Shown one piece after another: positions 37,057 to 46,341 of a DNA stretch of 64,000 bases. Under the pieces are notes generated by a model. It was not told where the DNA came from and made no database searches. It was given only the letters and a program-made list of their open reading frames with translations. Within the stretch, counting starts at the first letter, position 1; every line of letters begins with the position of its first letter. Both the position numbers and the translations under genes were made by a program. Location: assembly GCF_014200595.1 (NCBI RefSeq), contig NZ_JACHCG010000001.1, forward strand, positions 2,542,001-2,606,000, written 5' to 3'. Source of the stretch: Pedobacter cryoconitis (lineage in GTDB: Bacteria; Bacteroidota; Bacteroidia; Sphingobacteriales; Sphingobacteriaceae).

Positions 37057-38109
37057 ATGAAAAAACCGATCTGTGTTGCAGTCTTATATCAACATCAACA
37101 AGCGCCTGCGAAAGATGGGATTATTAAACCTATGAAATCTGGTGGATATTCTGATAGCGGAGCTGACATCGCCTATTCGCTCCATACACAAAATATTAAA
37201 ATTGTAACACCTGTCGATTCTCCGAATGTAGCATACTATTATGACTGGGTATTTCCAGATACTGAAGCAGGTATCAGATCAGCAATCAGCAAAGGGGCAA
37301 ATACATTCTGGCTAAATACTGTTTTGTACCAGGGCCATCCTATCGATGCTTTTTATGGAAAAGTGTGGCTGGTAGGCCAACGTACCGGCGACACAGATTT
37401 ATATGATGATAAATTTTACACCAACAATTTACTTCGGAGCAAAGGTCTGCCTGTACCGGATGCGCTGATTATCAGTGCAGCTAACAGAAATGATTATCAA
37501 CTTAATTTCCAATATCCGGTTGTAGCAAAACCGATCCGTGGACGGGGAAGCCAGGGAGTTGCCATGGTTAATGATAAAATTGCATTGGATGAACTGTTAA
37601 CAGCACTGTTCTCCAGTGATCTTTATGGAACATCTGTTTATGCAGAGCCTTATTTGAATGGTCAGGAGATTACATTGACCGTAATGCCACCAGGTACTTA
37701 TATCATTAATAATAACGAAGTAATCAAAAATAAGCATTGGAGTTTACCAGCAGTGAAACGCTTTAATCACGCTCATGGAATTGCACCTTACAATGGATTG
37801 GTAGCGATTGTAAACAACAGCGTGGTTTTAGATGAAGAGGAAGAAAATACTGAAGAGATTATCCTGGTTAGTGCACAATGTGCGGAAGCTGCATCAATTA
37901 TAGACGCAAAAGCCCCGATCAGAATAGATTGCAGGGCTGATGACAATGGGAAGTATTTTCTGTTTGATCTGAATATGAAACCTAATATGACTGGCCCGGG
38001 GAGGCCTCAGAGATCAGATCAAGATAGCTTAAGTGCGCTTGCCGCCAGGAAAATTGGATGGGATTTTAATCAATTATTACAAAACATATTGAAACAGAGA
38101 TGGGAATAG
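37057..38109 (+). CDS. ATP-grasp protein
   Basis: A 350-residue protein with the ATP-grasp order of D-Ala-D-Ala ligase-like enzymes: GLPVPDALIISAANRN, FPVVAKP-type YPVVAKPIRGRGSQGVAMV, AEPYLNGQEITLTVMPPG, and the metal-binding DCRADDNGKYFLFDLNMKPNMTGPG. It likely forms an amide or peptide bond using ATP; the substrate is unknown. The next gene starts inside its 3' end (10-bp overlap), so they are coupled. Confidence 0.78.
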   Translation: MKKPICVAVLYQHQQAPAKDGIIKPMKSGGYSDSGADIAYSLHTQNIKIVTPVDSPNVAYYYDWVFPDTEAGIRSAISKGANTFWLNTVLYQGHPIDAFYGKVWLVGQRTGDTDLYDDKFYTNNLLRSKGLPVPDALIISAANRNDYQLNFQYPVVAKPIRGRGSQGVAMVNDKIALDELLTALFSSDLYGTSVYAEPYLNGQEITLTVMPPGTYIINNNEVIKNKHWSLPAVKRFNHAHGIAPYNGLVAIVNNSVVLDEEEENTEEIILVSAQCAEAASIIDAKAPIRIDCRADDNGKYFLFDLNMKPNMTGPGRPQRSDQDSLSALAARKIGWDFNQLLQNILKQRWE

Positions 38110-40109
38110 CTTTCATATATCTAACAAGAAAAGGTTATCTGCTATCGCTCCTGCTGATATTTTGGTGTACTTCTTCTTTCGCAAAAATCACAAGAATCGA
38201 GGTCACAAGTACAGCACCTTATAAAAATGGAAAAGCATTTGGCAATGCAGGATCGTACCAGCAAATTAAAGGTTACGCTTATGGAGAGGTTGACCCCACC
38301 AATCCACTGAATGGCAGGATACAGGATATTGCATTGGCTCCAGGAAACTCAAAGGGCATGGTTGAATATGTCAGTGAGTTTATTCTACTTTGCCCGGTGG
38401 AGAAAATCAAAAGTAATGGACTTCTTTTTTTGAGTCTTCCCAATAGAGGAAATGCTTTTGGCGCCGATGAAGCCCTGTTAAAAAGGGGTTATGTAGTTTT
38501 GTGGTGCGCCTGGCAGGGAGACGTCCTTCCCGGTGAAGGGAGGCTCACGATGAAGGTCCCGGTAGCCACAGCAAACGGAAAAGAAATATCAGACTGGCTT
38601 CGTACAGAATACAGCGTAGTTAAACCAGTAAAGACACTGAATTTAAGCAGCGGCGTTTTTACAGGGCTCGCGCACCATAGTTATGAGACAGTAAGCCTCG
38701 ACAATAAGAAGCTGATATTAACCAAAAGAATACATGAAGAAGATCCCAGAATCCCGCTTGACAACAATGATTGGGCATTTTCTGACTGTACTTATGTTCC
38801 TTTTCCGGGTACTCCAAGTACAACCAATATCTCCATAAAAACTGGTTTTGATCCAAATTATATCTATGAGCTGGTATATCAGGCTAAAAACCCTTTAGTA
38901 TTGGGTCTTGGGTTTGCGGCAATCCGCGATATGACTTCTTTTCTGAGAAAGGATGAGATTAACCTGGATTCTTCTTCAAATAGAATACCTGTTAAGGCCA
39001 CAATTATTCAGGGCGTATCACAATGCAGCAACTTCATCAGGACATTTCTGGATTTGGGGTTCAACCAGGATGAAGAAGGGAAAAAGGTTTTTGATGGTGT
39101 TGATGCACATATTGGTACGCGCCGCATCTCACTAAATGTACGTTTCGGCCGGCCAGGTGGTGGTGGAATGCAACATGAAGAGCATATTTTTCCAGTGAAC
39201 TTACCTCCTTTTACCTGGGACGATCGTTTAGATGTTATTTCAGGCACTACAGGAGGTATTCTTGCACGTTGTGCTCAGACAAATACTTGTCCGCTGATCA
39301 TACAGACATTAAGTTCTACAGAATATTGGCAGTCGAGGGCATCTTTGACGAATACCGAGTCCGATGGAACAAAAGATTTGCCTATTCCGGAAAACGTAAG
39401 GATTTACCTGATTAATGGTACAGAGCATTCACCAATGGATTTTATTGATCCGATAACGGGTTTCAATACGAATAACAATCCGGTAGCACCGACACTTCGC
39501 GCTTTGTTAGTCGCATTGGAAAGATGGGTACTGAAAGGCACGCGGCCACCGGAAAGTACTTATCCTACTTTAGCAAATGGTACGCTAGTCCAAGCTGACA
39601 AAGCAGGTTTTCAATGGCCTGCTATACCCGGAATTCCGTTTAAAGGTTTGGTGAACAACCCTCCTCTTTTAGATTTTGGCCGGAATTTCTCTGCCAGAGA
39701 TCTTTCGGGTGAATTAAAGGAGCCGCCTAAAGTTGTAAAGGACAAAAGGTATGTTGTACTGGTTCCAAAAGTAGATGCAGATGGCAATGAAGAAGGCGGG
39801 ATACAAAATATAGCAATCAGGGTTCCTTTGGGAACTTATACAGGCTGGAGTCTTCGGAAAAAAGGTTATGGAGAGGGTGATTTAGCTTCTCTCAATGGAA
39901 TGTTTATCCCTTTTAAGCTAACCAGATCTGAGCGTATTGCAGCCGGAGATCCAAGATTATCTCTGGAGGAACGTTACGCCAGCAATGCGCAATATATCGC
40001 GGCGGTAAAGAAGGCTGGTGAAGACCTTGTTAAAGCAGGTTTTTTACTTCAGGAAGATGTAACGCCGGAAATTGAAAATGCAATAAGGAACTATCCTGTA
40101 AAAAAATAG
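38100..40109 (+). CDS. Exported alpha/beta-hydrolase domain-containing protein
   Basis: A 669-residue protein with a signal peptide (hydrophobic residues 13-28, SSFA cleavage), followed by the pattern of large alpha/beta-hydrolase-domain proteins of the Abhydrolase_10 type: ITRIEVTSTAPYKNGKAFGNAG, FLSLPNRGNAFGADEALLKRGYVVLW, and the nucleophile-like GVSQCSNFIRTFLDLGFNQDE (Ser in GxSxxS form). The substrate is unknown. It is translationally coupled with the ATP-grasp gene. Confidence 0.75.
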   Translation: MGIAFIYLTRKGYLLSLLLIFWCTSSFAKITRIEVTSTAPYKNGKAFGNAGSYQQIKGYAYGEVDPTNPLNGRIQDIALAPGNSKGMVEYVSEFILLCPVEKIKSNGLLFLSLPNRGNAFGADEALLKRGYVVLWCAWQGDVLPGEGRLTMKVPVATANGKEISDWLRTEYSVVKPVKTLNLSSGVFTGLAHHSYETVSLDNKKLILTKRIHEEDPRIPLDNNDWAFSDCTYVPFPGTPSTTNISIKTGFDPNYIYELVYQAKNPLVLGLGFAAIRDMTSFLRKDEINLDSSSNRIPVKATIIQGVSQCSNFIRTFLDLGFNQDEEGKKVFDGVDAHIGTRRISLNVRFGRPGGGGMQHEEHIFPVNLPPFTWDDRLDVISGTTGGILARCAQTNTCPLIIQTLSSTEYWQSRASLTNTESDGTKDLPIPENVRIYLINGTEHSPMDFIDPITGFNTNNNPVAPTLRALLVALERWVLKGTRPPESTYPTLANGTLVQADKAGFQWPAIPGIPFKGLVNNPPLLDFGRNFSARDLSGELKEPPKVVKDKRYVVLVPKVDADGNEEGGIQNIAIRVPLGTYTGWSLRKKGYGEGDLASLNGMFIPFKLTRSERIAAGDPRLSLEERYASNAQYIAAVKKAGEDLVKAGFLLQEDVTPEIENAIRNYPVKK

Positions 40110-40117
40110 TTCTTTGG

Positions 40118-40161
40118 ATTTAACCTGGTCAGGTCTGAGACTTAGACTGACCGGGTTAAAT
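40118..40161. terminator. Bidirectional terminator hairpin
   Basis: ATTTAACC...GGTCAG on the left pairs with CTGACC...GGTTAAAT on the right, between convergent genes. Confidence 0.7.
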
Positions 40162-41045
40162 TATTTCCTGATAGCCGTATTCGGCTTATAAGCTGAATAC
40201 CATTTACCCAATGCTGTCAGGTTGCCGTTGGCATCCACCAGTGCAGAAGACCAGAGCCTTGAACTGGTTGGTGAACCTGAAAACCAACTGTACCGTTGTA
40301 CAAAATCCAGTGCTTCAAGCTTGGGTAATAATCTTTGCATAAAGGCCAGAACCATCTCCGGCGTATATGGATTCTGTGCCATAGTAGTCGCATTATTTGC
40401 AGCAGTGGCAAATTCAGTGATCCAGATCGGTTTTTTATATTTATCATGCAGATCCTGTAAAACTTTGATAAAGGCTACATCATCAGTGCCTACATACATA
40501 TGTACACAGATAAAATCAACACGTTTATTTTGCGCGATTGCCTGATCCAGAAAGTCATACATCCATTGCCGGGTTGGCCAGGCTGTTGCAGGGCTACCTA
40601 AAGGCAGGCCTATGGACTCTAATTTAGGCCATGCTGCAAGGGCATCCTGTACAGACATGTTTGACTGGTCGCCCAGATCGGGCTCGTTGAATCCCAGAAT
40701 AAATTTTGCTTTTCCCTGTGTTCCAAGCTGTTTAGCGTAAGCAATATTGGCATCACTTACATTTGACCTGCCCCAGAACATGGGCACAAATTCACAGTTT
40801 TGGGGCGCATTCTGAAGTGGAAGATCTGTCCCCCAGGTATAGTACCAGTGGCTTTGCAGGTTAATAACATTTCCCCACCATGTACCGTTCTGATTATTCA
40901 CATTGAAATCAGTTCCCTTTTTACCGGCAACTACGACGGTATTATCTGGTGACGAATTATTATCCGGCGATGAATTGTTATTCTTACTACATCCCGCAGC
41001 TACTGCACAAAAGAAAAGAAGTCCTAGCTTTAATGTCCTGACCAT
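40161..41045 (-). CDS. GH128-like glycoside hydrolase lipoprotein
   Basis: A 294-residue protein with a lipoprotein signal (LLFFCAVAAGC, then a Ser/Asn/Pro-rich linker to about residue 45). The catalytic domain has FILGFNEPDLGDQSNMS (acid/base in NEPD), ICVHMYVG, and IWITEFATAANN (nucleophile in TEF). This is the Asl1-like/GH128 arrangement of beta-1,3-glucanases. Likely surface-attached; substrate by family only. Confidence 0.78.
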   Translation of the reverse strand: MVRTLKLGLLFFCAVAAGCSKNNNSSPDNNSSPDNTVVVAGKKGTDFNVNNQNGTWWGNVINLQSHWYYTWGTDLPLQNAPQNCEFVPMFWGRSNVSDANIAYAKQLGTQGKAKFILGFNEPDLGDQSNMSVQDALAAWPKLESIGLPLGSPATAWPTRQWMYDFLDQAIAQNKRVDFICVHMYVGTDDVAFIKVLQDLHDKYKKPIWITEFATAANNATTMAQNPYTPEMVLAFMQRLLPKLEALDFVQRYSWFSGSPTSSRLWSSALVDANGNLTALGKWYSAYKPNTAIRK

Positions 41046-41054
41046 AATGTGAAA

Positions 41055-42500
41055 TTAATGATTAATGTTTCTCCCGTTCGGAGTATTTAAAACAAGTTTT
41101 TCAAATGTTATAAAATCTTTGTCCAACTTGGTAAGCAACTGCTTTTTCACTGATGGTTCCTTGATAAAAGAATAATTTATACTATTATAAACGATCTTTT
41201 TGATATCATCATAAGTAAATTCCGGATATCTGCTGGCCAGTAATACATATTGATCAGTCAAGTTGGTTCGCAGTACTCCTGCATCATCCGAACTGATTAC
41301 AATAGGAACATTAAATTCTTTATAAAGAGTTACCGGATGACGGTCACCTTTCACTTTCAAAATGAATTCATTACTGAACAGGTTTATTTCTACAGCTATC
41401 CCCTTTTCTTTCATATAGTTCATTAAGGCGTAGCTATTTGCTTCATATGGCATATCTACACCGTGTCCGATACGCGAGGCACCTGCATCATAAACAGCCG
41501 AGTTAATGTGCCAGGTTAATTCTTCTGGCTTAACAAGACCAAGTGTAAGTTCACCTGCATGCAGCGTATATTTAACCAAAGGATATTTTTTATGGCAGTA
41601 TTTGAACATCTGCATATGTAACCAGTAGTCACGCATAGCTACCTCATTATTTTCTGGAGAAAGGATGTTTACACCAACTATAAGCGGGTTTTTACTGGCG
41701 GCCTCAAAAGCCAGCAGCAATCGTTTGAACACTTCACTGGCTTCCAGAATTCTTACGGTATAAGTCTGGTAACGCATGATAAATGAAGCATCATCGATAT
41801 GCAGGGAATTATGTAATTTATTAATTGTATTTACGCTGAAGTTATCCGCACAGGAAACGATATTTTTTTCCAGCAGCTTACTATAAAGTGTATCCAGCAG
41901 TGCCTGTGTATGCTGTTCATCTTTTTGCTGAAGTACATTATGAAATTTTGGATCGAACTGTGAGCTCAGCTCATCTATACGGTCACATTTAACCGAGCCA
42001 AGCATGGTTTCTATATAACTGACATGTTCTTTGACTGCCCGGTTTTTTATTTCCAGTAATCCGGAGTCGATATCTTTTTCACTTGCAATATCAAAAGCCG
42101 GGAAAGTTTCAAAGAATTGTTTATCGGAAGGAATACTGACGTTATTATAGTCTTTAACAGACCATTTCTTTAACATCCTGAATTTATATTCATCTAATTG
42201 CCGATTTTTTGCCAGCTCGCTGAATCTGCTCCAGTCTTTATCATTTGATGGTTTCTGTTCTGATATCTGAAGTGTTTCCCGCTGTATGAAATAGTCTTTT
42301 TTAACCACATAATTAATGAAGCTTTCTGCATAAACAGAGCCGCTGTAATGATGGTGAAGATCACCTCCCTTGGGCATTTGCGAAAAGAAAGCAGTTAGCT
42401 TTGCCGGATTGTTTCTGATTTTTTCCAGGTAGTTACTGATCGATTGGGCATGGGCATGAAATAAAAAAAGGGCAAAGAATACAGTCAGATACTTTCTCAT
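41055..42500 (-). CDS. Exported adenosine deaminase (ADGF/CECR1-like)
   Basis: A 481-residue protein with a signal peptide (hydrophobic residues 6-18). Metal-dependent deaminase motifs: MPKGGDLHHHYSGS (HxH near residue 50), KYTLHAGELTLG (His-Ala-Gly-Glu), RIGHGVDM, and the final IVISSDDAGVLRT. The length and export signal match secreted ADGF-like deaminases rather than cytoplasmic Add. Expected reaction: adenosine to inosine outside the cytoplasm. It lies 9 bp downstream-side of the GH128-like gene on the same strand. Confidence 0.82.
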   Translation of the reverse strand: MRKYLTVFFALFLFHAHAQSISNYLEKIRNNPAKLTAFFSQMPKGGDLHHHYSGSVYAESFINYVVKKDYFIQRETLQISEQKPSNDKDWSRFSELAKNRQLDEYKFRMLKKWSVKDYNNVSIPSDKQFFETFPAFDIASEKDIDSGLLEIKNRAVKEHVSYIETMLGSVKCDRIDELSSQFDPKFHNVLQQKDEQHTQALLDTLYSKLLEKNIVSCADNFSVNTINKLHNSLHIDDASFIMRYQTYTVRILEASEVFKRLLLAFEAASKNPLIVGVNILSPENNEVAMRDYWLHMQMFKYCHKKYPLVKYTLHAGELTLGLVKPEELTWHINSAVYDAGASRIGHGVDMPYEANSYALMNYMKEKGIAVEINLFSNEFILKVKGDRHPVTLYKEFNVPIVISSDDAGVLRTNLTDQYVLLASRYPEFTYDDIKKIVYNSINYSFIKEPSVKKQLLTKLDKDFITFEKLVLNTPNGRNINH

Positions 42501-42615
42501 TAACTATGATTGGATTGTTAGCAGATAAAAACAGTTAGTAATATCCAAACATACTATAGATATTTCAAAATATATGCATTAGTAATCAGTAAACGGATCT
42601 TATTTATTTAAATTA

Positions 42616-42647
42616 TTGTACAGATATAATTTATTTTTCTATCTTCG
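42616..42647 (+). promoter_or_regulatory. Probable promoter of tRNA-Lys
   Basis: TTG at 42616-42618 and TATCTTCG at 42640-42647 are 21 bp apart, close to the Bacteroidota -33/-7 consensus, and the tRNA starts 22 bp downstream. Confidence 0.55.
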
Positions 42648-42669
42648 CCCCTCCTTAATCAAGGAGAAT

Positions 42670-42742
42670 GATTCCGTAGCTCAGCTGGTAGAGCATTACA
42701 CTTTTAATGTAGTGGTCCTGGGTTCGAATCCCAGCGGGATCA
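42670..42742 (+). tRNA. tRNA-Lys (anticodon TTT)
   Basis: A full cloverleaf can be folded: acceptor GATTCCG with CGGGATC (one T-G pair), D-arm with AGCTCAGCTGGTAGAGC, anticodon stem TTACA/TGTAG around CTTTTAA, and T-arm with GGTTCGAATCC. CCA is not encoded. The 3' part from the T-arm on is the attachment core used by the elements to the right. Confidence 0.97.
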
Positions 42743-42743
42743 C
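42721..42743 (+). repeat. Attachment core, copy 1 (in tRNA-Lys, attL)
   Basis: The 23 bp from GGTTCGAATC to GGATCAC, covering the T-arm and acceptor 3' strand, are repeated exactly at 61408-61430 and, one base shorter, at 63370-63391. Confidence 0.92.
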
Positions 42744-42766
42744 AAAGAATAGTATCAAAAAGAACT

Positions 42767-42800
42767 AAAACCCTGCAAATCAAAAGATTGCAGGGTTTTT
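42767..42800 (+). terminator. Terminator downstream of tRNA-Lys (element-borne)
   Basis: AAAACCCTGCAA and TTGCAGGGTTTT form a 12-bp stem with a 9-base loop and T-run. It lies inside the element, so it would have replaced the original tRNA terminator on integration. Confidence 0.88.
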
Positions 42801-42990
42801 GCTTTTACGGGATATATCAAAATATGCAATAAATCGCATATAAAATGAGCGTCATTAGGCGCGTTGTTCTTTATTTCATCAAACTCCCCTAACATGAATT
42901 AATCACTTGATATTCAGCCAGTTCATAATATGAATATCTTGTATATATTGAACTGCAAAGCTATTTTTGTTTAACCTTAATGTTATCATT

Positions 42991-44304
42991 ATGAAAACCA
43001 ATTTTAGCGTACTTTTCTTTTTGAAAAAGCCAAAAAACTACACAAAAGGGGCTGTTTATTTTATCTTTTTAAGAATTACTGTAGACGGAGTTCGTGCGGA
43101 AATGTCAACAAGCAGGAATTGTGAGCCGGAGCGATGGAATGCAAAAGCTGGGAAAGTCATCGGCACAAAGGAAGATGTTAAAACCCTGAATGCTTATCTG
43201 GAAAACATGAAAGCAGAGGTTTATGCAGCCCATACCCTGCTTAGTACGGATAGAACCGAAATAACTGCCAATAGTGTTAAATGCAAATACTTAGGAAAAG
43301 AAGAACACAGACACACCATACTAGAAGCCATTAAAATCCACAATAAAAACATGGAGGCATTGGTAGAAAAGGAAGATTATGCCGAAGGAACGCTAAAAAG
43401 ATTTGAGATACTGGAAAGACATGTCAAAGATTACCTGTATTTTAAATATCAGAAAAGTGACCTTAACATCAGGCATATAGACCATGAGTTTATAGATGGT
43501 TTTGATTTCTACCTCCATACCTCCAAGGACAACGGAACAAACACGGCAAGTAAGCACCTTAAAAATCTTGGAAAAATTGTCCGTATCTGCATGAAAAATA
43601 AGTGGATCAGTAGCGATCCTTTCTTTGGCTACAAGCTGAAATCAAAAGGCGTTATACGGACTTACCTGACCAAAGATGAACTGCAAAGGATTGCTGACAA
43701 AGTTTTTACAACTGTAAGACTGTCACAGGTAAGGGACTTTTTCCTGTTCAGCTGTTATACTGGTCTATCTTATGTTGATGTCCAAAAGCTTAAACTATCC
43801 GAGATACGTGTCGGAATCGATGGGGAAAGATGGCTGTTCAGCTATAGAAAAAAGACAGGTACAAGAGTGGCAGTTCCTCTGTTGCCAGTTGCCAGAGATA
43901 TTCTGGACAGGTACAAAGATCATCCATTTTGTATTAACTATGACAGGGCGTTCCCAATTCCCAGCAACCAGAAGATGAACGAATACTTGACAGAAATTGC
44001 CGTCCTTTCAGACGTTGCCCAAACATTGGGCAACCGGATTGCAAAGCGCACCTTTGCCACAACTGTAACCCTGCTAAACGGGGTGCCGATTGAAAGCGTT
44101 TCCAAGATGATGGGACATACCAATATTCGTACAACCCAGCTTTATGCCAAAATGCTCGATGAAAAAGTAGGTAAAGACATGGCACCACTAAAGGCAATGT
44201 TTGCAACGAGCCTTGAAGTAGAGATAAAAGCAATGGAAGCAAAAATAACAGCGACATTACCAAATTTGATATTAGCGCCTGAACACTACCACAAAGCAAT
44301 CTAA
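42991..44304 (+). CDS. int: Tyrosine site-specific integrase (Bacteroidota SAM-like type)
   Basis: A 437-residue integrase from the ATG at 42991. An arm-binding N-terminal domain (SVLFFLKKPKNYTKG, DGVRAEMSTSRNCEPERWN), a SAM-like core-binding region (about 105-200), and a catalytic domain with CYTGLSYVDV, GVPIESVSKMMGH (His376) and TQLYAKM (Tyr385). Two catalytic positions are unusual. The first Arg is Ser260, as known in CTnDOT-type integrases, and box II, normally HxxR, reads R349-I-A-K352. It sits directly beside the tRNA it targets and is followed by a terminator. Confidence 0.9.
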   Translation: MKTNFSVLFFLKKPKNYTKGAVYFIFLRITVDGVRAEMSTSRNCEPERWNAKAGKVIGTKEDVKTLNAYLENMKAEVYAAHTLLSTDRTEITANSVKCKYLGKEEHRHTILEAIKIHNKNMEALVEKEDYAEGTLKRFEILERHVKDYLYFKYQKSDLNIRHIDHEFIDGFDFYLHTSKDNGTNTASKHLKNLGKIVRICMKNKWISSDPFFGYKLKSKGVIRTYLTKDELQRIADKVFTTVRLSQVRDFFLFSCYTGLSYVDVQKLKLSEIRVGIDGERWLFSYRKKTGTRVAVPLLPVARDILDRYKDHPFCINYDRAFPIPSNQKMNEYLTEIAVLSDVAQTLGNRIAKRTFATTVTLLNGVPIESVSKMMGHTNIRTTQLYAKMLDEKVGKDMAPLKAMFATSLEVEIKAMEAKITATLPNLILAPEHYHKAI

Positions 44305-44315
44305 TTACTGATAGC

Positions 44316-44349
44316 AAACACGCCCGAAGAACGGTCTTTGGGCGTGTTT
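44316..44349 (+). terminator. Terminator after integrase
   Basis: AAACACGCCC and GGGCGTGTTT form a 10-bp stem, loop of about 14 bases, ending in a T-run. It lies 12 bp after the integrase stop. Confidence 0.82.
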
Positions 44350-44544
44350 TCGCCCTGCAAGGGTTAGCGCTCGAGTTAGCACCACCCAAACTGAGAAGTA
44401 CAAAAACCGACGGCTACCACTCCGTAAATGCCAAAAGCGGGAATAGCTGGTGGCCTTTAGGCGTAGGGATTCCGCAGGCCGCACCGTGCGGGGGGATTAA
44501 GCAAGTGGTTTATTTCGAGCACTCACCCAAAATTATAAGTATTG

Positions 44545-44922
44545 CTATAAATTATCGATAATATACTTTGTGCGTTCAGCCAGTACAGCTTTTAGCCATC
44601 GCCTCATGATCTCCCTTCCACCTTTTACAGATTTAACCATATCCTCTGGATTGACATCAAGATTGCACCTGATAGCATCGTTAAATAAATTAAGATACTG
44701 GCTTTCCAAATCCTCATTCACCTCGTATTTAGATTCTTCTATATCCAAGAAATTGAGAAAGAAGAATGTTGCCCAACGGTTGCTTCCCATGGGGTTACTG
44801 TAAAATGAAGGAAAGGAAACCTGATCAATAAAACTCTGTACAAAAACCTCTGGCTTGATCTGGTATATACTACAAAGTGTGTGAAAATCTTCTGGCAGGG
44901 TAATATTGATTGCTGTTTCCAT
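44545..44922 (-). CDS. Hypothetical element protein with F-x-x-x-C module
   Basis: A 125-residue protein of no known family. Its N-terminus (LPEDFHTLCSIYQIKPEVFVQSFIDQVS) matches two internal segments of the next gene upstream (PLEFNVACAIYKIEIIEVLQVF and SRDFCVLCEAHNCYPKEFLEHF). It is therefore part of a small repeat family within the element. Probably the last gene of the leftward unit starting at 47230. Confidence 0.6.
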   Translation of the reverse strand: METAINITLPEDFHTLCSIYQIKPEVFVQSFIDQVSFPSFYSNPMGSNRWATFFFLNFLDIEESKYEVNEDLESQYLNLFNDAIRCNLDVNPEDMVKSVKGGREIMRRWLKAVLAERTKYIIDNL

Positions 44923-44932
44923 GATGGTAAAT

Positions 44933-45682
44933 TTAGTTTTTGGTGATAGACTGATAATGTGATAAATAAAAATCTCTTAAGATGCTTGCCCGTTCCTTTA
45001 GCTCACGTACGGTATAGAGTTCCAGATGTAATTCTTCCATTCTTTCATAAAAATCAAGTTCAGCGTCAGTTAGATCAAACATTTCCTTAGTATCTCTCCC
45101 AAAACCATTGGCAATGTTCGAGAAAAAAGAGAAAGTATAATTATCATAGATAACCTTCAGTCCTTTATGGGCATGGGCATCCGCTACTGAAATTCTACCC
45201 ATGAAATGTTCCAGAAATTCTTTTGGATAGCAATTATGGGCTTCACAGAGTACACAAAAATCTCTGCTCAATTTGATAGCAGAATATTCATCAAGATATA
45301 TCGTGTCTGAAATGATATATACCCGTTCCATTGCCTCAAAAATCATGTTTACAAGGGGTCGAGTTTTCTTTCTTTTAACAATGCTCAAGCCTGCCTTTTT
45401 TGTGGCCAATACTTTAATGTTTGATAGACAGGATATGAGTAATGCTCTGCAATTCCTCATGGCTTTGCTTTGTACAAGCCGTTTCCTTTTTGCTCTTACG
45501 TAAGAACCAACGGTTCTGGTAGCCTCTGAAAACCCCTCGTTGTAAACATCGCTCATGGTATCATACAGGGTTACATGATCAACGAAAACCTGTAACACTT
45601 CTATTATCTCAATTTTATATATCGCACAGGCCACATTAAATTCTAAAGGGACTATGATTTGTTGATTGTTAATTCGTTTCAT
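44933..45682 (-). CDS. Hypothetical element protein with two copies of the module
   Basis: A 249-residue protein containing two copies of the same roughly 27-residue helical module (about residues 12-38 and 138-164), linked by a basic region (VRAKRKRLVQSK and VKRKKTRPL). The duplication suggests it arose from fusion of two ancestral units like the 125-residue neighbour. No function is assigned. It lies 10 bp from the next gene on the same strand. Confidence 0.6.
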   Translation of the reverse strand: MKRINNQQIIVPLEFNVACAIYKIEIIEVLQVFVDHVTLYDTMSDVYNEGFSEATRTVGSYVRAKRKRLVQSKAMRNCRALLISCLSNIKVLATKKAGLSIVKRKKTRPLVNMIFEAMERVYIISDTIYLDEYSAIKLSRDFCVLCEAHNCYPKEFLEHFMGRISVADAHAHKGLKVIYDNYTFSFFSNIANGFGRDTKEMFDLTDAELDFYERMEELHLELYTVRELKERASILRDFYLSHYQSITKN

Positions 45683-45685
45683 AAA

Positions 45686-45967
45686 TCATTTTTTAGGTTT
45701 TGTCATTTCAGAATAGACATAACAGGCATTGACCATTTCTAGGAACTGGGTGTAAAAGCACATCATATTTTTTGTTAGGTCTTCATCTGTATATGTTGCG
45801 GAATGATAAATCCAGCCTTTGTATAGTTCCCATAAATTGTCTCTTGTCTCATGAATGGGGAAGTCTGCAAAAAAATAAGACATCAATCTTAAAGGGTTTT
45901 CCATTTGTGAGGCTGTCAACCTAGCAGGCTGATAGTCCAATTGTTTTTTTATTTTCTTTGTTTTCAT
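45686..45967 (-). CDS. Small hypothetical element protein
   Basis: A 93-residue protein from the ATG at 45967, with a basic N-terminus (KTKKIKKQLDYQP) and aromatic helical remainder. It sits 3 bp before the next gene in a tight leftward series. No family recognised. Confidence 0.55.
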   Translation of the reverse strand: MKTKKIKKQLDYQPARLTASQMENPLRLMSYFFADFPIHETRDNLWELYKGWIYHSATYTDEDLTKNMMCFYTQFLEMVNACYVYSEMTKPKK

Positions 45968-45978
45968 CAAGGTGGATT

Positions 45979-46341
45979 TTAATAAAATTCTTTGAAATCT
46001 ACCGAATCACCGTTGCACAGCAGGTAATTCAGCGATAGGCTGGCATAATAACTGAGATATTTTTCACCCTGATGTGAACTACAACTGACCAGAAGAAACC
46101 CTTCTGTGACCTTGATTGATACCCTTTGTTCTATTTCTTTGGGTACGGTTACCGCCAGCAATAAGATACCGCCCTTATAAGAAATTATACGAACCTGATT
46201 TTCACGCTGTGGTAGCTTTAATGAGTCGTAATTCGCACAGCGATCAACTGTTTTGCGTAACAGTATTCTCGTTCCCTTTTTAAAGGGCAGCATAAAGAAT
46301 TGTTTACCGTAAAACGGAACGTCTATATTCAGCTTATCCAT
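45979..46341 (-). CDS. Hypothetical element protein
   Basis: A 120-residue protein from the ATG at 46341. It has a strand-rich middle (QVRIISYKGGILLLAVTV, SIKVTEGFLLVSCSS). The start overlaps the stop of the HEPN gene by 8 bp, so translation is probably coupled. No family recognised. Confidence 0.55.
   Translation of the reverse strand: MDKLNIDVPFYGKQFFMLPFKKGTRILLRKTVDRCANYDSLKLPQRENQVRIISYKGGILLLAVTVPKEIEQRVSIKVTEGFLLVSCSSHQGEKYLSYYASLSLNYLLCNGDSVDFKEFY

Noticed and set aside
35740..41045. Polysaccharide utilisation locus around the xylanase and GH128-like genes
   Set aside because: No SusC/SusD pair, and the genes lie in separate transcription units with unrelated genes between.
43934..44389. 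Reverse-strand frame of 151 codons overlapping the integrase
   Set aside because: Low-complexity Leu/Pro-rich translation opposite a clear integrase; treated as an antisense artefact.
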